From: Candidatus Eisenbacteria bacterium
GTDB lineage: Bacteria; Eisenbacteria; RBG-16-71-46
Length of the DNA stretch: 44,707 nucleotides
Assembly: GCA_013140805.1 (NCBI GenBank)
Contig: JABFRW010000178.1
Span: forward strand, 1 to 44,707
Direction: 5' to 3'
The notes below the pieces were generated by a model. That model saw only the letters and a program-made list of their open reading frames with translations, did no database searches and was not told the DNA's origin. The position numbers and the translations under genes are program-made. Shown here piece after piece: positions 1 through 7,683 of this stretch. Each line of letters begins with the position of its first letter. Positions within the stretch are counted from its first letter, which is position 1.

Positions 1-301
1 CTTCATATCATGCGCATTCGCGGCGCAATTGCAGGCCGGCACGGCGCCTCGCGGCGAGCCGCGCGAAAACGATTCAGCGCCGCGCGAGTTGCGTGCAGCT
101 CCGCGCACGTGGCGAACGCTGCAGCGATCTCAGCGGGCGAGTCGTGCGTCGCGGCGATGTCGCGCCCGAAAGTCGTCAAGCTCTATTTTCGAATCAACCC
201 CCACGCGAATCACTCGCAGCTCCCCACGCCGTCCCCTCCGCGGTTTGCGCCACAACTCCCGCACGCGGTAGCGTGCCCCGCGTTTTGTCGGGAGGGATGC
301 G
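1..301. other. Non-coding stretch upstream of purA
   Basis: I recognise no gene here. Short open frames on both strands have the arginine/alanine-rich composition of GC-rich shadow frames and match no family I know. A small inverted repeat, CGCGG at 50-54 with CCGCG at 59-63 around a CGAG loop, is followed by CGAAAACG; it could belong to the end of an upstream transcript, but has no clear T-run. GGAGG at 291-295 is the probable ribosome-binding site for purA. No convincing -35/-10 pair was found. Confidence 0.4.
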
Positions 302-1573
302 ATGCCATGCACGGTGGTGGTCGGCGCTCAATGGGGCGATGAGGGCAAGGGCAAGATCGTCGACGCGCTGAGCGCGAACGCCGATGTCGTCGCGCGTTAC
401 CAGGGCGGGCCCAACGCCGGCCACAGCGTGGTGCGCGGCGCGGTGACGACGGTGCTCCACCTGGTGCCGTCCGGAATCATGGTTCCGGGCGTGCGGTGCC
501 TGATCGGCAATGGAGTGGTGGTCGATCTCGAGCGGCTGCGTGAGGAAGTCTCGCACCTCGAGGCGATCGGCATCGAGGTCGCGGGCCGGCTCGGAGTGAG
601 CGCCGGCGCTCACCTGATCCTGCCGTATCACCGCGCGGTCGAGGCCGTCGCCGAACAGGGACCCGGCGCGATCGGAACCACCGGTCGCGGCATCGGCTTC
701 GCCTACCGTGACAAGGCCGCCCGCGTGGGCCTGCGAGTCGGCGACGCGTTCGATCGCCAGACGTTCGTCGAGCGTTGCGATCGCAATCTCGCCCGGCTTC
801 GCCGCGAGTTCCCCGAAGCGGCACCGCTCGCGTCGATGAGCGGCGGCACGCTGTTCGACTCACTCGAGCCGTTGCGGCGCTGGCTCGAACCCATGGTGTG
901 CGATGCCTCGCTCGAGCTGCACGAAGCACTCGCGGCCGGAAAGCGCGTGCTGCTCGAGGGCGCGCAGGGGACGCTGCTCGATCTCGACCACGGCACCTAT
1001 CCGTTCGTGACTTCGTCACCCGCGAGTGCCTCGGGCGCGACGCTCGGAGTGGGGCTCGGACCCCGCGTGGTGGACCGGGTGATCGGCGTCGCCAAGGCCT
1101 ACGCCACGCGCGTCGGCCACGGCCCGTTCCCGACCGAGATGCCGCCCGACGAAGCCGCGCGGTTGCGCGAGGCCGGCGAGGAGTACGGCGCCACCACCGG
1201 CCGCCCGCGCCGCTGCGGCTGGCTCGACCTGCCCGCGCTGCGCTACGCGGCGCGCGTCAACAGTCTCGACGAGATCGTGTTCACCAAGCTCGACGTGCTC
1301 GACGAGTTCGAGACCATTCGCGTCGCCACCGATTACGCGCTCGACGGCCAGCCGGTTCATGGCTTTCCAACCTCCGCCGCGGCGCTCGAACGCTGCGTGC
1401 CGGTGTGGCGCGAATTCGCGGGCTGGAAGTCTCCTACCACCGCCGTGCGAAAATGGACCGACCTGCCAGGCGCCGCTCGTGCTTATCTCGAGTGGGTCGA
1501 GCAGGCGCTCGGAGTGCCGATCCGGCTGGTTTCGGTCGGAGCGGCGCCCGAAGCCGAGGTCCCGCGGCGCTGA
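302..1573 (+). CDS. purA: Adenylosuccinate synthetase
   Basis: Cytosolic enzyme that joins IMP and aspartate using GTP to make adenylosuccinate, the first committed step from IMP to AMP. The 423-residue length is normal for the family (about 430). The N-terminal loop WGDEGKGK (residues 11-18) carries the catalytic Asp13, and His41 in NAGH matches the second catalytic residue of the E. coli enzyme. The TTGRGIG segment and the later ATTGRPRRCGW signature, which contribute to IMP binding, are both present. After GIG there is a Phe where Pro is usual. The start is ATG 302 with GGAGG at 291-295. The gene stands alone and is followed 28 bases later by tRNA-Lys. Identification is secure. Confidence 0.97.
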   Translation: MPCTVVVGAQWGDEGKGKIVDALSANADVVARYQGGPNAGHSVVRGAVTTVLHLVPSGIMVPGVRCLIGNGVVVDLERLREEVSHLEAIGIEVAGRLGVSAGAHLILPYHRAVEAVAEQGPGAIGTTGRGIGFAYRDKAARVGLRVGDAFDRQTFVERCDRNLARLRREFPEAAPLASMSGGTLFDSLEPLRRWLEPMVCDASLELHEALAAGKRVLLEGAQGTLLDLDHGTYPFVTSSPASASGATLGVGLGPRVVDRVIGVAKAYATRVGHGPFPTEMPPDEAARLREAGEEYGATTGRPRRCGWLDLPALRYAARVNSLDEIVFTKLDVLDEFETIRVATDYALDGQPVHGFPTSAAALERCVPVWREFAGWKSPTTAVRKWTDLPGAARAYLEWVEQALGVPIRLVSVGAAPEAEVPRR

Positions 1574-1601
1574 GACGCCGCTGTCGCAGGTCGAATTCGG
1601 T

Positions 1602-1677
1602 GACCCGTTAGCTCAGTCGGTAGAGCACCTGACTTTTAATCAGGGTGTCGTTGGTTCGATCCCAACACGGGTCACCA
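1602..1677 (+). tRNA. tRNA-Lys (anticodon UUU)
   Basis: A complete 76-base cloverleaf can be folded by eye. The acceptor stem is GACCCGT (1602-1608) with ACGGGTC (1667-1673), discriminator A1674 and an encoded CCA at 1675-1677. The D arm begins GCTC at 1611. The anticodon stem is CCTGA/TCAGG around the loop CTTTTAA, placing TTT at 1635-1637. The T arm has GTTGG/CCAAC with the TTCGATC loop. It reads lysine codons AAA and AAG. Confidence 0.97.
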
Positions 1678-1908
1678 GTCCTCAATCGGGCCGGGAAGGT
1701 GTGCAAATCGCGCTTCCAGGTAACCGTCCGTGCAGGCGTCGTCCCGGGAGGGGTACATCCCCTCTGGCCCTGCCCCGGCGAAGTGTGAGATTTTTGCGAA
1801 CGCTTCGGACCGCGCCGCATCTATGAACGCGGGCCGACTGGGCGACGGCGGAACTCCCGACCGAAGGCCCGCCATGCCACGTGTGATCAGGCCGGGAGTT
1901 TTCGAACG
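1678..1908. other. Intergenic stretch with a small hairpin
   Basis: No gene is recognised between the tRNA and the small zinc-protein gene. A compact inverted repeat, GAGGGG (1748-1753), TACAT loop, CCCCTC (1759-1764), could fold in RNA. It is not followed directly by a T-run, although TTTTT occurs at 1791-1795, so a role as terminator is unproven. GGGAG near 1893-1897 is a plausible ribosome-binding site for the gene at 1909. Confidence 0.4.
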
Positions 1909-2181
1909 GTGGAGTCCACACCCAGGAAGCGTTTGAACTGCGAAGAGGTGCTGAGCCAGCTCAGTGACTTCCTCGATGCGGACGCCCGCGAAGCCTTGTG
2001 CCTGGCCATTCAGGAACACCTTCACGCCTGTCACGACTGTCAGCTCGAAGTGGACACGCTCAAGAAGACCATCATGCTGTATCAGGCCGAGCGACCGATC
2101 GAGCTGCCGAGCGGAGTCAGCGACCAGCTGCGCGTCGCGCTCTCGAAGGTCTACGGCGAGCCGGGCGGCTCCAAGTCCTGA
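1909..2181 (+). CDS. Small soluble zinc-binding anti-sigma-like protein (zf-HC2)
   Basis: A 90-residue protein with the zinc-binding anti-sigma (ZAS/zf-HC2) pattern: Cys11 in LNCEEVL, then His37-x3-Cys41-x2-Cys44 in HLHACHDC. In characterised relatives such as RsrA and ChrR these residues hold zinc and the domain sequesters an ECF sigma factor, sometimes in response to redox stress. No transmembrane helix follows, so this would act in the cytosol. No sigma-factor gene lies beside it, so its partner is unknown. The start is GTG 1909 with GGGAG about 11 bases upstream; there is no in-frame ATG nearby. The family call is fairly firm; the regulatory role is inferred. Confidence 0.75.
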   Translation: MESTPRKRLNCEEVLSQLSDFLDADAREALCLAIQEHLHACHDCQLEVDTLKKTIMLYQAERPIELPSGVSDQLRVALSKVYGEPGGSKS

Positions 2182-2216
2182 CGCACCGAGCTCGGCTTCA
2201 TCCTGGCCGCACGGCG

Positions 2217-2246
2217 TTGACACTCGCCCGACCGCGCACGTAGCCT
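2217..2246 (+). promoter_or_regulatory. Sigma70-type promoter before the ychF-like gene
   Basis: TTGACA at 2217-2222 is a perfect -35 box. An 18-base spacer leads to TAGCCT (2241-2246), a fair -10 box. The geometry matches the promoter in front of the riboflavin operon. Transcription would begin near 2253, giving a leader of about 70 bases before the ATG at 2325. Confidence 0.5.
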
Positions 2247-2266
2247 CCGCGCCGCTCGTCCTCCCT

Positions 2267-2300
2267 GCCCGCCCGCGAGCATTCCTCCGGCGGGCGTTTT
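2267..2300 (+). terminator. Intrinsic-terminator-like hairpin
   Basis: GCCCGCC (2267-2273) pairs perfectly with GGCGGGC (2289-2295) across a 15-base loop, and GTTTTC follows at 2296. A register with GCCCGC at 2271-2276 also works. It is the best terminator candidate for the zinc-protein gene, yet it lies downstream of the TTGACA promoter at 2217, so it would be inside the ychF leader. Confidence 0.6.
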
Positions 2301-2324
2301 CATTCCCTCCTTACGGGTTCCTGA

Positions 2325-3377
2325 ATGAAACGCGTCGGCATCCTCGGGCTTTCGCAATCCGGTAAGAGCACGCTGTTCCAGATCCTGCTCACCGCCTCCG
2401 GTGCGGCCGCTTCGAGCCAGGGCCGCGAACAGATCGGCATGGTCCAGGTCCCCGACGAGCGGGTCGACCGGCTGTCGGCGCTCTACAAGCCCAAGAAGAC
2501 CACCTATACGCAGATCCAGTTCGTGGACACGGTCGCAGCCGGGGGCCAGAGCGCGCGCTCGGCCGCCAAGGGCACCGACCTGTTCGCCGGGGTCCGCAAC
2601 TGCGACGCGCTGGTGGCGGTGGTTCGCGACTTCGAGGATCCCGCGGTACCCGCGGAAGCGGGCGTCGACGCCGCGCGGGATCTGCGCACGCTCGACACCG
2701 AACTGGCGTTCAACGACCTGGCGATCTGCGAGACCCGGATCGAGCGGATCGAGAAGGAGCTGCGGATCGGAAAGAAGCAGGCCGAGGCCGAGCACGCCGC
2801 GCTGCTGCGGTGCCGCGCGCTGCTCGAGCAGGAACGCCCGCTGCGTGAAGCCGAGATCACCGAAGACGACCTCAAGCTGCTGCGCGGCTTTCAATTCATG
2901 ACGCTCAAACCCCTGCTCGTGGTGTACAACCAGGACGATGCGTCGGATCGCAAGCCGCCCGCTCCGGGACCCGGAGCAGGCGCGGTCGCGCTCCGTGCGC
3001 ATCTGGAGCGCGAAATCGTGTCGCTGCCGGCTGCCGACCGGCCGTCGTTCCGAGCCGAGCTGGGGGCGACCGAGGACGGGCTCTCGCTCGTCATTCGGGC
3101 GTGTTACGAGTTGCTGGGGCTGCTCTCATTCTTCACCGTCGGCCCCGACGAAGTGCGAGCCTGGACGGTGCAGAAGGGCGATACCGCGGTCGACGCCGCG
3201 GGCGAGATCCACTCGGATCTCGCGAAGGGTTTCATTCGAGCCGAGACCATTCCGTGGGACAAGTTGCTGGAAGCCGGTGGTCACTCGCAGGCGCGTGACA
3301 AGGGCTGGCTGCGGCTCGAGGGCCGCGAATACCGCGTGCAGGATGGCGACTGCTTCGAGATTCGCTTCAACAAGTGA
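2325..3377 (+). CDS. ychF: Divergent YchF/Obg-family P-loop NTPase with TGS domain (DUF933)
   Basis: A 350-residue protein with the YchF layout: an N-terminal G domain, an internal helical segment rich in Glu/Arg (about residues 125-190), and a C-terminal TGS-like domain from about residue 265 (LLSFFTVGPDEVRAWTVQKG ... GDCFEIRFNK). The P-loop is G8-LSQSGKST16 where YchF usually has GLPNVGKST. The switch segment reads FVDTVAAGG instead of VDIAGL, and the G4 position is YNQDD rather than NKxD; classic YchF also departs from NKxD and prefers ATP. YchF binds ribosomes and is linked to stress responses. There is no good ribosome-binding site before ATG 2325. The family is secure; function in this divergent form is inferred. 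Confidence 0.85.
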   Translation: MKRVGILGLSQSGKSTLFQILLTASGAAASSQGREQIGMVQVPDERVDRLSALYKPKKTTYTQIQFVDTVAAGGQSARSAAKGTDLFAGVRNCDALVAVVRDFEDPAVPAEAGVDAARDLRTLDTELAFNDLAICETRIERIEKELRIGKKQAEAEHAALLRCRALLEQERPLREAEITEDDLKLLRGFQFMTLKPLLVVYNQDDASDRKPPAPGPGAGAVALRAHLEREIVSLPAADRPSFRAELGATEDGLSLVIRACYELLGLLSFFTVGPDEVRAWTVQKGDTAVDAAGEIHSDLAKGFIRAETIPWDKLLEAGGHSQARDKGWLRLEGREYRVQDGDCFEIRFNK

Positions 3378-3988
3378 GGTTCGACGTGCAGGTGCGATCG
3401 CTTCGCTGGGTTCCGTTGTACGCGGCTGCTCTGTGCGTGGCGGCGCTGTGCGCGGCCATCGCCGGGCCCGCCTCGGCCGCCGGGCTCGCCTGGGTCGAGC
3501 CGTTGCGCGGACATCTGTCGGTCGGCTACTCGCAGCTGCTGATCGAGAACGCGCCCGGTGGCAACATCTCGTTCGCGGGTGGCATCGACCTGCCGGTGAC
3601 AACGACTTTGCGCGCCGGCATGGAAGTGGGCGTGAATCTGCTCGGTGGCAAGACCGTGAGCGACGGCAGCCTGCTCGCCGATCTCGACTACAGCGCGCTC
3701 GAGATTCTGGCACTCGCGCACTGGCAGCCGGCCTGGCGTGGTCCGATCGGTCGCGTATCGTTCGGGCCCGGGCTGGTCGCGGCGCGTGCGGACCTGTCGT
3801 CGATCGGCGCCGCGCAGTTCGAGTCGCTCGGAGTGCGCGAAGTGGCACCCGCGGTCGCCGCCGGCGTCACTCTGATGAAGCGAAGCCCCGCGCCGGTGCG
3901 CGTCGGGCTCGAGGCGAACACCCGCTTCGCGTTCGTCTCGAACGAGACCTGGACCCTCATTCAGGCGCGCCTCGTCTTTCACTACTGA
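3374..3988 (+). CDS. Exported protein, possibly a small outer-membrane beta-barrel
   Basis: A 204-residue protein with a hydrophobic N-terminal segment (residues 13-36) ending in GPASA, followed by AGLAW, typical of a Sec signal peptide. The mature part alternates short polar/hydrophobic strands such as GHLSVGYSQLL, TLRAGMEVGVNLL, ALEILALAHWQP and VGLEANTRFAF, and ends in the aromatic pattern ARLVFHY, as in outer-membrane beta-barrels. No named family is recognised. GTG 3374 overlaps the previous stop (GTGA); GTG 3386 or 3392 are alternatives. Its place right after the GTPase gene may only reflect read-through. Confidence 0.65.
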   Translation: MRFDVQVRSLRWVPLYAAALCVAALCAAIAGPASAAGLAWVEPLRGHLSVGYSQLLIENAPGGNISFAGGIDLPVTTTLRAGMEVGVNLLGGKTVSDGSLLADLDYSALEILALAHWQPAWRGPIGRVSFGPGLVAARADLSSIGAAQFESLGVREVAPAVAAGVTLMKRSPAPVRVGLEANTRFAFVSNETWTLIQARLVFHY

Positions 3989-4039
3989 TCGCCTCCGCAT
4001 GTCCGCGAGCGGGCGTGCGCCCGCCCGCCCGACCGTGCG

Positions 4040-4069
4040 TTGACACTGTTCGCGCGCGCTGACTATCTT
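4040..4069 (+). promoter_or_regulatory. Sigma70-type promoter of the riboflavin operon
   Basis: A perfect TTGACA (4040-4045), an 18-base spacer and TATCTT (4064-4069) make the strongest promoter in the window. The predicted start, near 4076, lies just before the FMN aptamer-like sequence, as expected for a riboswitch-led transcript. Confidence 0.75.
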
Positions 4070-4078
4070 CGCCGCCTT

Positions 4079-4134
4079 GCTCCTTCGGGGCGGGGTGCCA
4101 GTTCCCCACCGGCGATAAAGCCCGCGAGCGGAGC
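4079..4134 (+). ncRNA. FMN riboswitch (RFN element), 5' half only
   Basis: The sequence matches the conserved first half of the RFN element. TTCGGGGC (4084-4091) starts the P2 strand GGGC (4088-4091), which pairs with GCCC (4120-4123). P3 is GGGG (4092-4095) with CCCC (4104-4107), followed by ACCGGCGATAAAGCCCGCGAGC. A closing P1-like helix, GCTCC (4079-4083) with GGAGC (4130-4134), is also present. The usual P4, P5 and P6 parts, including the conserved GTxAAAGTCxGGATG block, are absent. The location before ribD fits FMN feedback control, but an aptamer lacking this half should not bind FMN in the known way. Confidence 0.75.
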
Positions 4135-4177
4135 CTTTCGACGCCACGCGGCCCGCTGCCTCTCGGCGCGATCGTGC

Positions 4178-4207
4178 ACGCCCCGGGGACTCGTTCCTGC
4201 GGGGCGT
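4178..4207 (+). promoter_or_regulatory. Leader hairpin just upstream of the ribD ribosome-binding site
   Basis: ACGCCCC (4178-4184) pairs perfectly with GGGGCGT (4201-4207). The loop holds a second small pairing (GGGA with TTCC). GGAGG at 4216-4220 and ATG 4230 follow. There is no T-run, so it does not look like an ordinary terminator; it may be the expression platform of the riboswitch, acting on translation, or a Rho-linked structure. Confidence 0.45.
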
Positions 4208-4229
4208 CATTCGTTGGAGGACGGCACTC

Positions 4230-5310
4230 ATGGCAAAGCGCGGCGAGGACGACGAGCGGTTCATGCGCCGCGCGATCGCGCTCGCCGAGAGGGGGCGCGG
4301 CCACACCAGTCCGAATCCCGTGGTCGGTGCGGTCGTGACGCGCGCAGGCCGTGTCGTGGGAGAGGGCTGGCACCGCGCGCTGGGTGAGGCTCATGCCGAA
4401 GTGGTGGCGCTCGGCCGCGCCGGCGCGAAAGCGCGGGGTGCCACGCTCTACGTCACGCTCGAGCCGTGTGCTCACCGCGGACGCACCGCGCCGTGCGCCG
4501 ACGCCATCCTGGCGGCCGGCATCCGGCGCTGCGTGGTCGCGCTGCGCGATCCTCACGCGATCGTGAATGGCCGCGGCCTGCGTCGCCTGCGCGCCGCGGG
4601 CGTTCAGGTCGAGCTCGGGTGTCTGGCGGACGAGGCTCGCGAACAACTCGGCGGCTACTGGAGCGCCCACACCGAGGCTCGGCCGCGCGTGACGCTCAAG
4701 CTTGCAGCTTCGCTCGACGGTCGCATCGCACCGGCCGGCGGACTCGCGCGCCGAGGCGCGTCACGAAGTGCATCGCATGCGTTCGCTCACCGACGCGATC
4801 GTGATCGGATCCGAGACCGCGCGACTCGACGATCCGCGTCTCACCGTGCGCGGCGTCCGTGGCGCGCGCCAGCCGCTGCGCGTGGTGTGCGACGCCGATG
4901 CCTCGTTGCCGCTCACGCTGCGACTGTTCCGACCTCCGCTCGCGCGCGGAACCGTGCTGGTGTGCACGCGCCGCGCGACGCTCGCCCGAGTGCGCGCTTT
5001 CGAGCGCCGCGGCGTACGCGTGTGGCGCGTGCGTGCCGGCTTCGGTGGCGTGTGTCCGTCTACGCTCGCGGAACGACTGGCACGCGAAGGACGCCACGAA
5101 GTGATGCTCGAGGGCGGCGCCGCGCTCGCCGGCAGCTGGATTCACGCCGGCTACGTGGATCGCCTCGCGCTCTTCACGGCGCCCACCCTGCTCGGTCGCG
5201 ACGGCCTCGAGTGGGCGCCGCCGCTCGGCGACGCGATCCGGCGCGGACGCATCGAGCGCCAGCAGCGCCTCGGTGCCGACACGCTCACCCTGGTGGAGCT
5301 CGAACGCTGA
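4230..5310 (+). pseudogene. ribD: Riboflavin deaminase/reductase RibD, frame-disrupted
   Basis: Bifunctional RibD deaminates the pyrimidine made by GTP cyclohydrolase II and then reduces its ribose side chain. The deaminase half (from ATG 4230, ribosome-binding site GGAGG 4216-4220) is intact: SPNPVVGAV, the zinc ligands HAE (GEAHAEVVAL) and PCAHRGRTAPC. The reductase half begins KLAASLDGRIAPAGG and then loses frame at about 4740-4760; the continuation [16 protein letters not shown] ... GGAALAGSW ... TLVELER is one frame over and ends at 5310. The usual SxWIT(S) piece between the halves is missing, consistent with loss of roughly 11-17 bases. The original frame meets no stop and runs into ribE to 5921, giving a 563-codon open frame. 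This may be an assembly error. Confidence 0.85.
4777..5310 (+). CDS. RibD reductase half, possibly translated separately
   Basis: If the break in ribD is real, the reductase half could be made from ATG 4777 (preceded by GTG 4768). It keeps [11 protein letters not shown], the central nucleotide-binding strand region, [10 protein letters not shown] (the conserved ExGxxLxxxF/W element) and the C-terminal VELER. It lacks the first strand and the KxAxSLDGR motif that helps bind NADPH, so activity on its own is doubtful. No clear ribosome-binding site precedes ATG 4777. The stop overlaps the ribE start by one base (TGATG). Confidence 0.4.
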   Translation: MRSLTDAIVIGSETARLDDPRLTVRGVRGARQPLRVVCDADASLPLTLRLFRPPLARGTVLVCTRRATLARVRAFERRGVRVWRVRAGFGGVCPSTLAERLAREGRHEVMLEGGAALAGSWIHAGYVDRLALFTAPTLLGRDGLEWAPPLGDAIRRGRIERQQRLGADTLTLVELER

Positions 5311-5921
5311 TGTTCACCGGACTGGTCGAGACCGTGGGAGTCGTGCAGCAGGTCGAGGAGCGCCCGGGCGGTCGCCGCTTCTGGATCGCCAGCGCCGCGA
5401 TCGCCGCCGGAGCGGCACTCGGGGACTCGATCGCAATCAATGGCTGCTGCCTGACCGCGATCGCGATCGAGCCGCAGCGATTCGCAGTCGAGGCGGTGCC
5501 GGAAACCCTCGCACGCAGCACGGTCGGAAGCTGGACGGACGGCACGCGAGTAAACCTCGAGCGCGCGCTGCGACTGGATCAGCGGCTCGGCGGGCATCTG
5601 GTCCAGGGCCACGTCGATGGCGCGGGCGAGGTCATCGAGATGCGCGCCGAAGGCGAGGGCCGCCGCCTGATCCTCGCGGTGCCGGGCGAGTTGTCGCGAT
5701 TCGTCGCGTTCAAGGGCTCGCTGGCGGTCGACGGCGTCAGCCTCACGATTGCCAGCGTCACGACGGCGGGGTGCGAGATCGCGCTCATCCCTCACACGTT
5801 GGCGGCCACCGTGGCGGGCGAGTACCGTGCCGGTTCGCGTGTGAACCTCGAAGTCGATCTGCTTGCCCGCTACGTGGCGCGCTTGCTCGAGACGACCCCA
5901 TCCCGGGAGAGTTCGTCGTGA
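5310..5921 (+). CDS. ribE: Riboflavin synthase, alpha chain
   Basis: Catalyses the dismutation of two 6,7-dimethyl-8-ribityllumazine molecules to riboflavin, the last step of the pathway. The 203-residue protein contains the two lumazine-binding repeats. The first starts [10 protein letters not shown] and includes [12 protein letters not shown]; the second includes [12 protein letters not shown] and [11 protein letters not shown]. The N-terminal MFTG is the highly conserved family signature, so ATG 5310 is the true start. It shares one base with the ribD stop and four with the following ribBA start (GTGA at 5918). Homotrimer in known relatives. Confidence 0.95.
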   Translation: MFTGLVETVGVVQQVEERPGGRRFWIASAAIAAGAALGDSIAINGCCLTAIAIEPQRFAVEAVPETLARSTVGSWTDGTRVNLERALRLDQRLGGHLVQGHVDGAGEVIEMRAEGEGRRLILAVPGELSRFVAFKGSLAVDGVSLTIASVTTAGCEIALIPHTLAATVAGEYRAGSRVNLEVDLLARYVARLLETTPSRESSS

Positions 5922-7204
5922 AGAAGAAGTCGAGCCGGCGAACCCTCCGCCCGGCGCGCAAGCCGCGCCCCGCGCGCCGCGCCGCCGCGTCGCCGTTCAT
6001 CGGCGTCGAGGAAGCGATCCGGCGCATCCGCGCGGGCCGCATGCTGGTGGTGGTCGACGACGCCGACCGCGAGAACGAAGGCGACGTGGTGTTCGCGGCC
6101 GAGAAGGCGACCGCCCGCATGGTGAACTTCGCGATCAAGCACGGCCGCGGCATCCTGTGCGCCCCGATGGCGCCCGAAGTCGCGGATCGACTCGATCTCA
6201 AGCTCATGGTGAGCCGCAACACCGCGCGCTTCGGCACCCCGTTCACCGAGTCGGTCGATGCCATCAAGGGCACCACGACCGGAGCCTCGGCGTTCGACCG
6301 CACGCGCACGCTGCGGGTGCTCGCGAATCCGCGCACGCGCGGCGAGGACCTGGCGCGCCCCGGCCACGTCTTTCCGCTGCGCGCGGTGCCGGGCGGCGTG
6401 CTGCGCCGTGCCGGGCACACCGAAGCGGTGCCCGATCTGTGCCGGCTCGCGGGTCTCCAGCCGGTCGGCGCGCTGTGCGAGATCCTGCGCGAAGACGGGC
6501 GCATGATGCGGCTGCCGGAATTGCAGACCTTCGCCGCCACCCACGATCTGGGGTTGCTCGCGATCCGGGATCTGATCGCGTGGCGGCGCCGCAGCGAGAT
6601 GCTGGTGCGCCGGCTGGTCTCGGTGCCGCTGCCGACGCCCGAGGGCAAGTTTCAGATGCACCTCTACGAGAGCACGCTCGAGAACGATCACCACATCGCG
6701 CTGGTGTTCGGCAAGATCCGCAAGGCCCGCCCCACGCTGGTGCGTGTCCACTCGCAGTGCCTGACCGGCGATGTGTTCGCCTCGCAGCGCTGCGATTGCG
6801 GTCCGCAATTGCGCGCCGCGATGCGCGCGATCGCAAAAAACGGTCACGGCGTCCTCCTCTACCTGCGGCAGGAAGGGCGCGGGATCGGGCTCGCGAACAA
6901 GCTGCGTGCCTACGCGCTCCAGGACCGCGGGCTCGACACCGTCGAGGCGAACGTCAAGCTCGGATTCCCCGCCGACCTGCGCGACTACGGCATCGGCGCG
7001 CAGATCCTCGTCGACCTGGGGATCGGAGCACTCGACCTGCTCACCAACAATCCGCGCAAGATCATCGGGCTCGAAGCCTACGGCCTCCACATCCGCAAGC
7101 GGGTCTCGATCGAACTCCCCTCGACGCGCCACAACCGGCGCTACCTCGCCACAAAGCGCGACAAGCTCGGGCACCTGTTGGATCTCAAGCTGGGGGAGAC
7201 GTGA
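5918..7204 (+). CDS. ribBA: RibBA: DHBP synthase / GTP cyclohydrolase II
   Basis: A 428-residue bifunctional enzyme supplying both riboflavin precursors. The N-terminal DHBP synthase domain (about residues 27-225) makes 3,4-dihydroxy-2-butanone 4-phosphate and shows [21 protein letters not shown] and PGHVFPLRA ... GHTEA. The C-terminal GTP cyclohydrolase II domain shows the zinc pattern [15 protein letters not shown] (Cys-x10-Cys-x-Cys), [10 protein letters not shown] and DYGIGAQIL. The residue before the first zinc Cys is Gln (HSQC) where Glu is common. The first 25 residues are a basic Arg/Lys/Ala-rich extension of unknown use. GTG 5918 overlaps the ribE stop, with GGGAGA at 5904-5909 upstream; the stop overlaps ribH. 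Confidence 0.95.
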   Translation: MKKKSSRRTLRPARKPRPARRAAASPFIGVEEAIRRIRAGRMLVVVDDADRENEGDVVFAAEKATARMVNFAIKHGRGILCAPMAPEVADRLDLKLMVSRNTARFGTPFTESVDAIKGTTTGASAFDRTRTLRVLANPRTRGEDLARPGHVFPLRAVPGGVLRRAGHTEAVPDLCRLAGLQPVGALCEILREDGRMMRLPELQTFAATHDLGLLAIRDLIAWRRRSEMLVRRLVSVPLPTPEGKFQMHLYESTLENDHHIALVFGKIRKARPTLVRVHSQCLTGDVFASQRCDCGPQLRAAMRAIAKNGHGVLLYLRQEGRGIGLANKLRAYALQDRGLDTVEANVKLGFPADLRDYGIGAQILVDLGIGALDLLTNNPRKIIGLEAYGLHIRKRVSIELPSTRHNRRYLATKRDKLGHLLDLKLGET

Positions 7205-7683
7205 GCATTCGAGAGTTGCGGCCCGGGCACGATGCGAGCGGGCACCGCTACGCGCTGGTGGCCGCACGCTTCAACGAGTCCTACGTCAAGCGCCTGGTCG
7301 ACGCGGCCTGCGAAGTGCTGCGCGGCCGCGGCGTGACTGACGAGTCGGTGACGCTCGCGTGGGTGCCGGGCTCCTACGAATTGCCGGTGGCCGCCAAGTG
7401 GCTGGCGGAACGCGGCGGCGTCGATGCGATCCTCGCGTTCGGCGTGGTGATTCGCGGAGAGACCGAGCACTTCCGCCTCGTCTCCGAGGCCGCCTCCGAG
7501 GGACTCCTGCAGGTGATGCTCGACTCCGGCCTGCCGGTCTTGAACGGGGTGCTGGCGGCCGAAAACGCCGAACAGGCGGCGGCACGTTCCGGCGGAGCGC
7601 TCGGCAATCGCGGCGCCGACGTGGCGCTGGCGGCGATCCAGATGGTGACGCTGCGACGCATCCTCGCGGGCGCGAACTCGTGA
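7201..7683 (+). CDS. ribH: 6,7-dimethyl-8-ribityllumazine synthase
   Basis: Condenses the RibD-pathway pyrimidine with DHBP to form the lumazine substrate of RibE. The 160-residue length is normal. Motifs visible are [11 protein letters not shown], the substrate-site strand [22 protein letters not shown] with the catalytic His, SEGL, and [21 protein letters not shown]. Family members form 60-subunit shells or pentamers. GTG 7201 overlaps the ribBA stop, and the ribH stop overlaps the nusB start, so translation is probably coupled along the operon. Confidence 0.95.
   Translation: MSIRELRPGHDASGHRYALVAARFNESYVKRLVDAACEVLRGRGVTDESVTLAWVPGSYELPVAAKWLAERGGVDAILAFGVVIRGETEHFRLVSEAASEGLLQVMLDSGLPVLNGVLAAENAEQAAARSGGALGNRGADVALAAIQMVTLRRILAGANS

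Noticed and set aside
1748-1764. Terminator after tRNA-Lys
   Set aside because: The stem is only 6 bp and the nearest T-run is about 27 bases away; kept only as an unassigned hairpin.
4736-4760. Programmed ribosomal frameshift in ribD
   Set aside because: No slippery run or heptamer is visible, and conserved residues are missing, so a simple slip would not restore a normal protein.
4230-5921. A single 563-codon open frame read as a natural RibD-RibE fusion
   Set aside because: The middle third is Arg/Ser-rich out-of-frame sequence, while the real reductase domain is encoded one frame over and ribE begins with its own conserved MFTG start.
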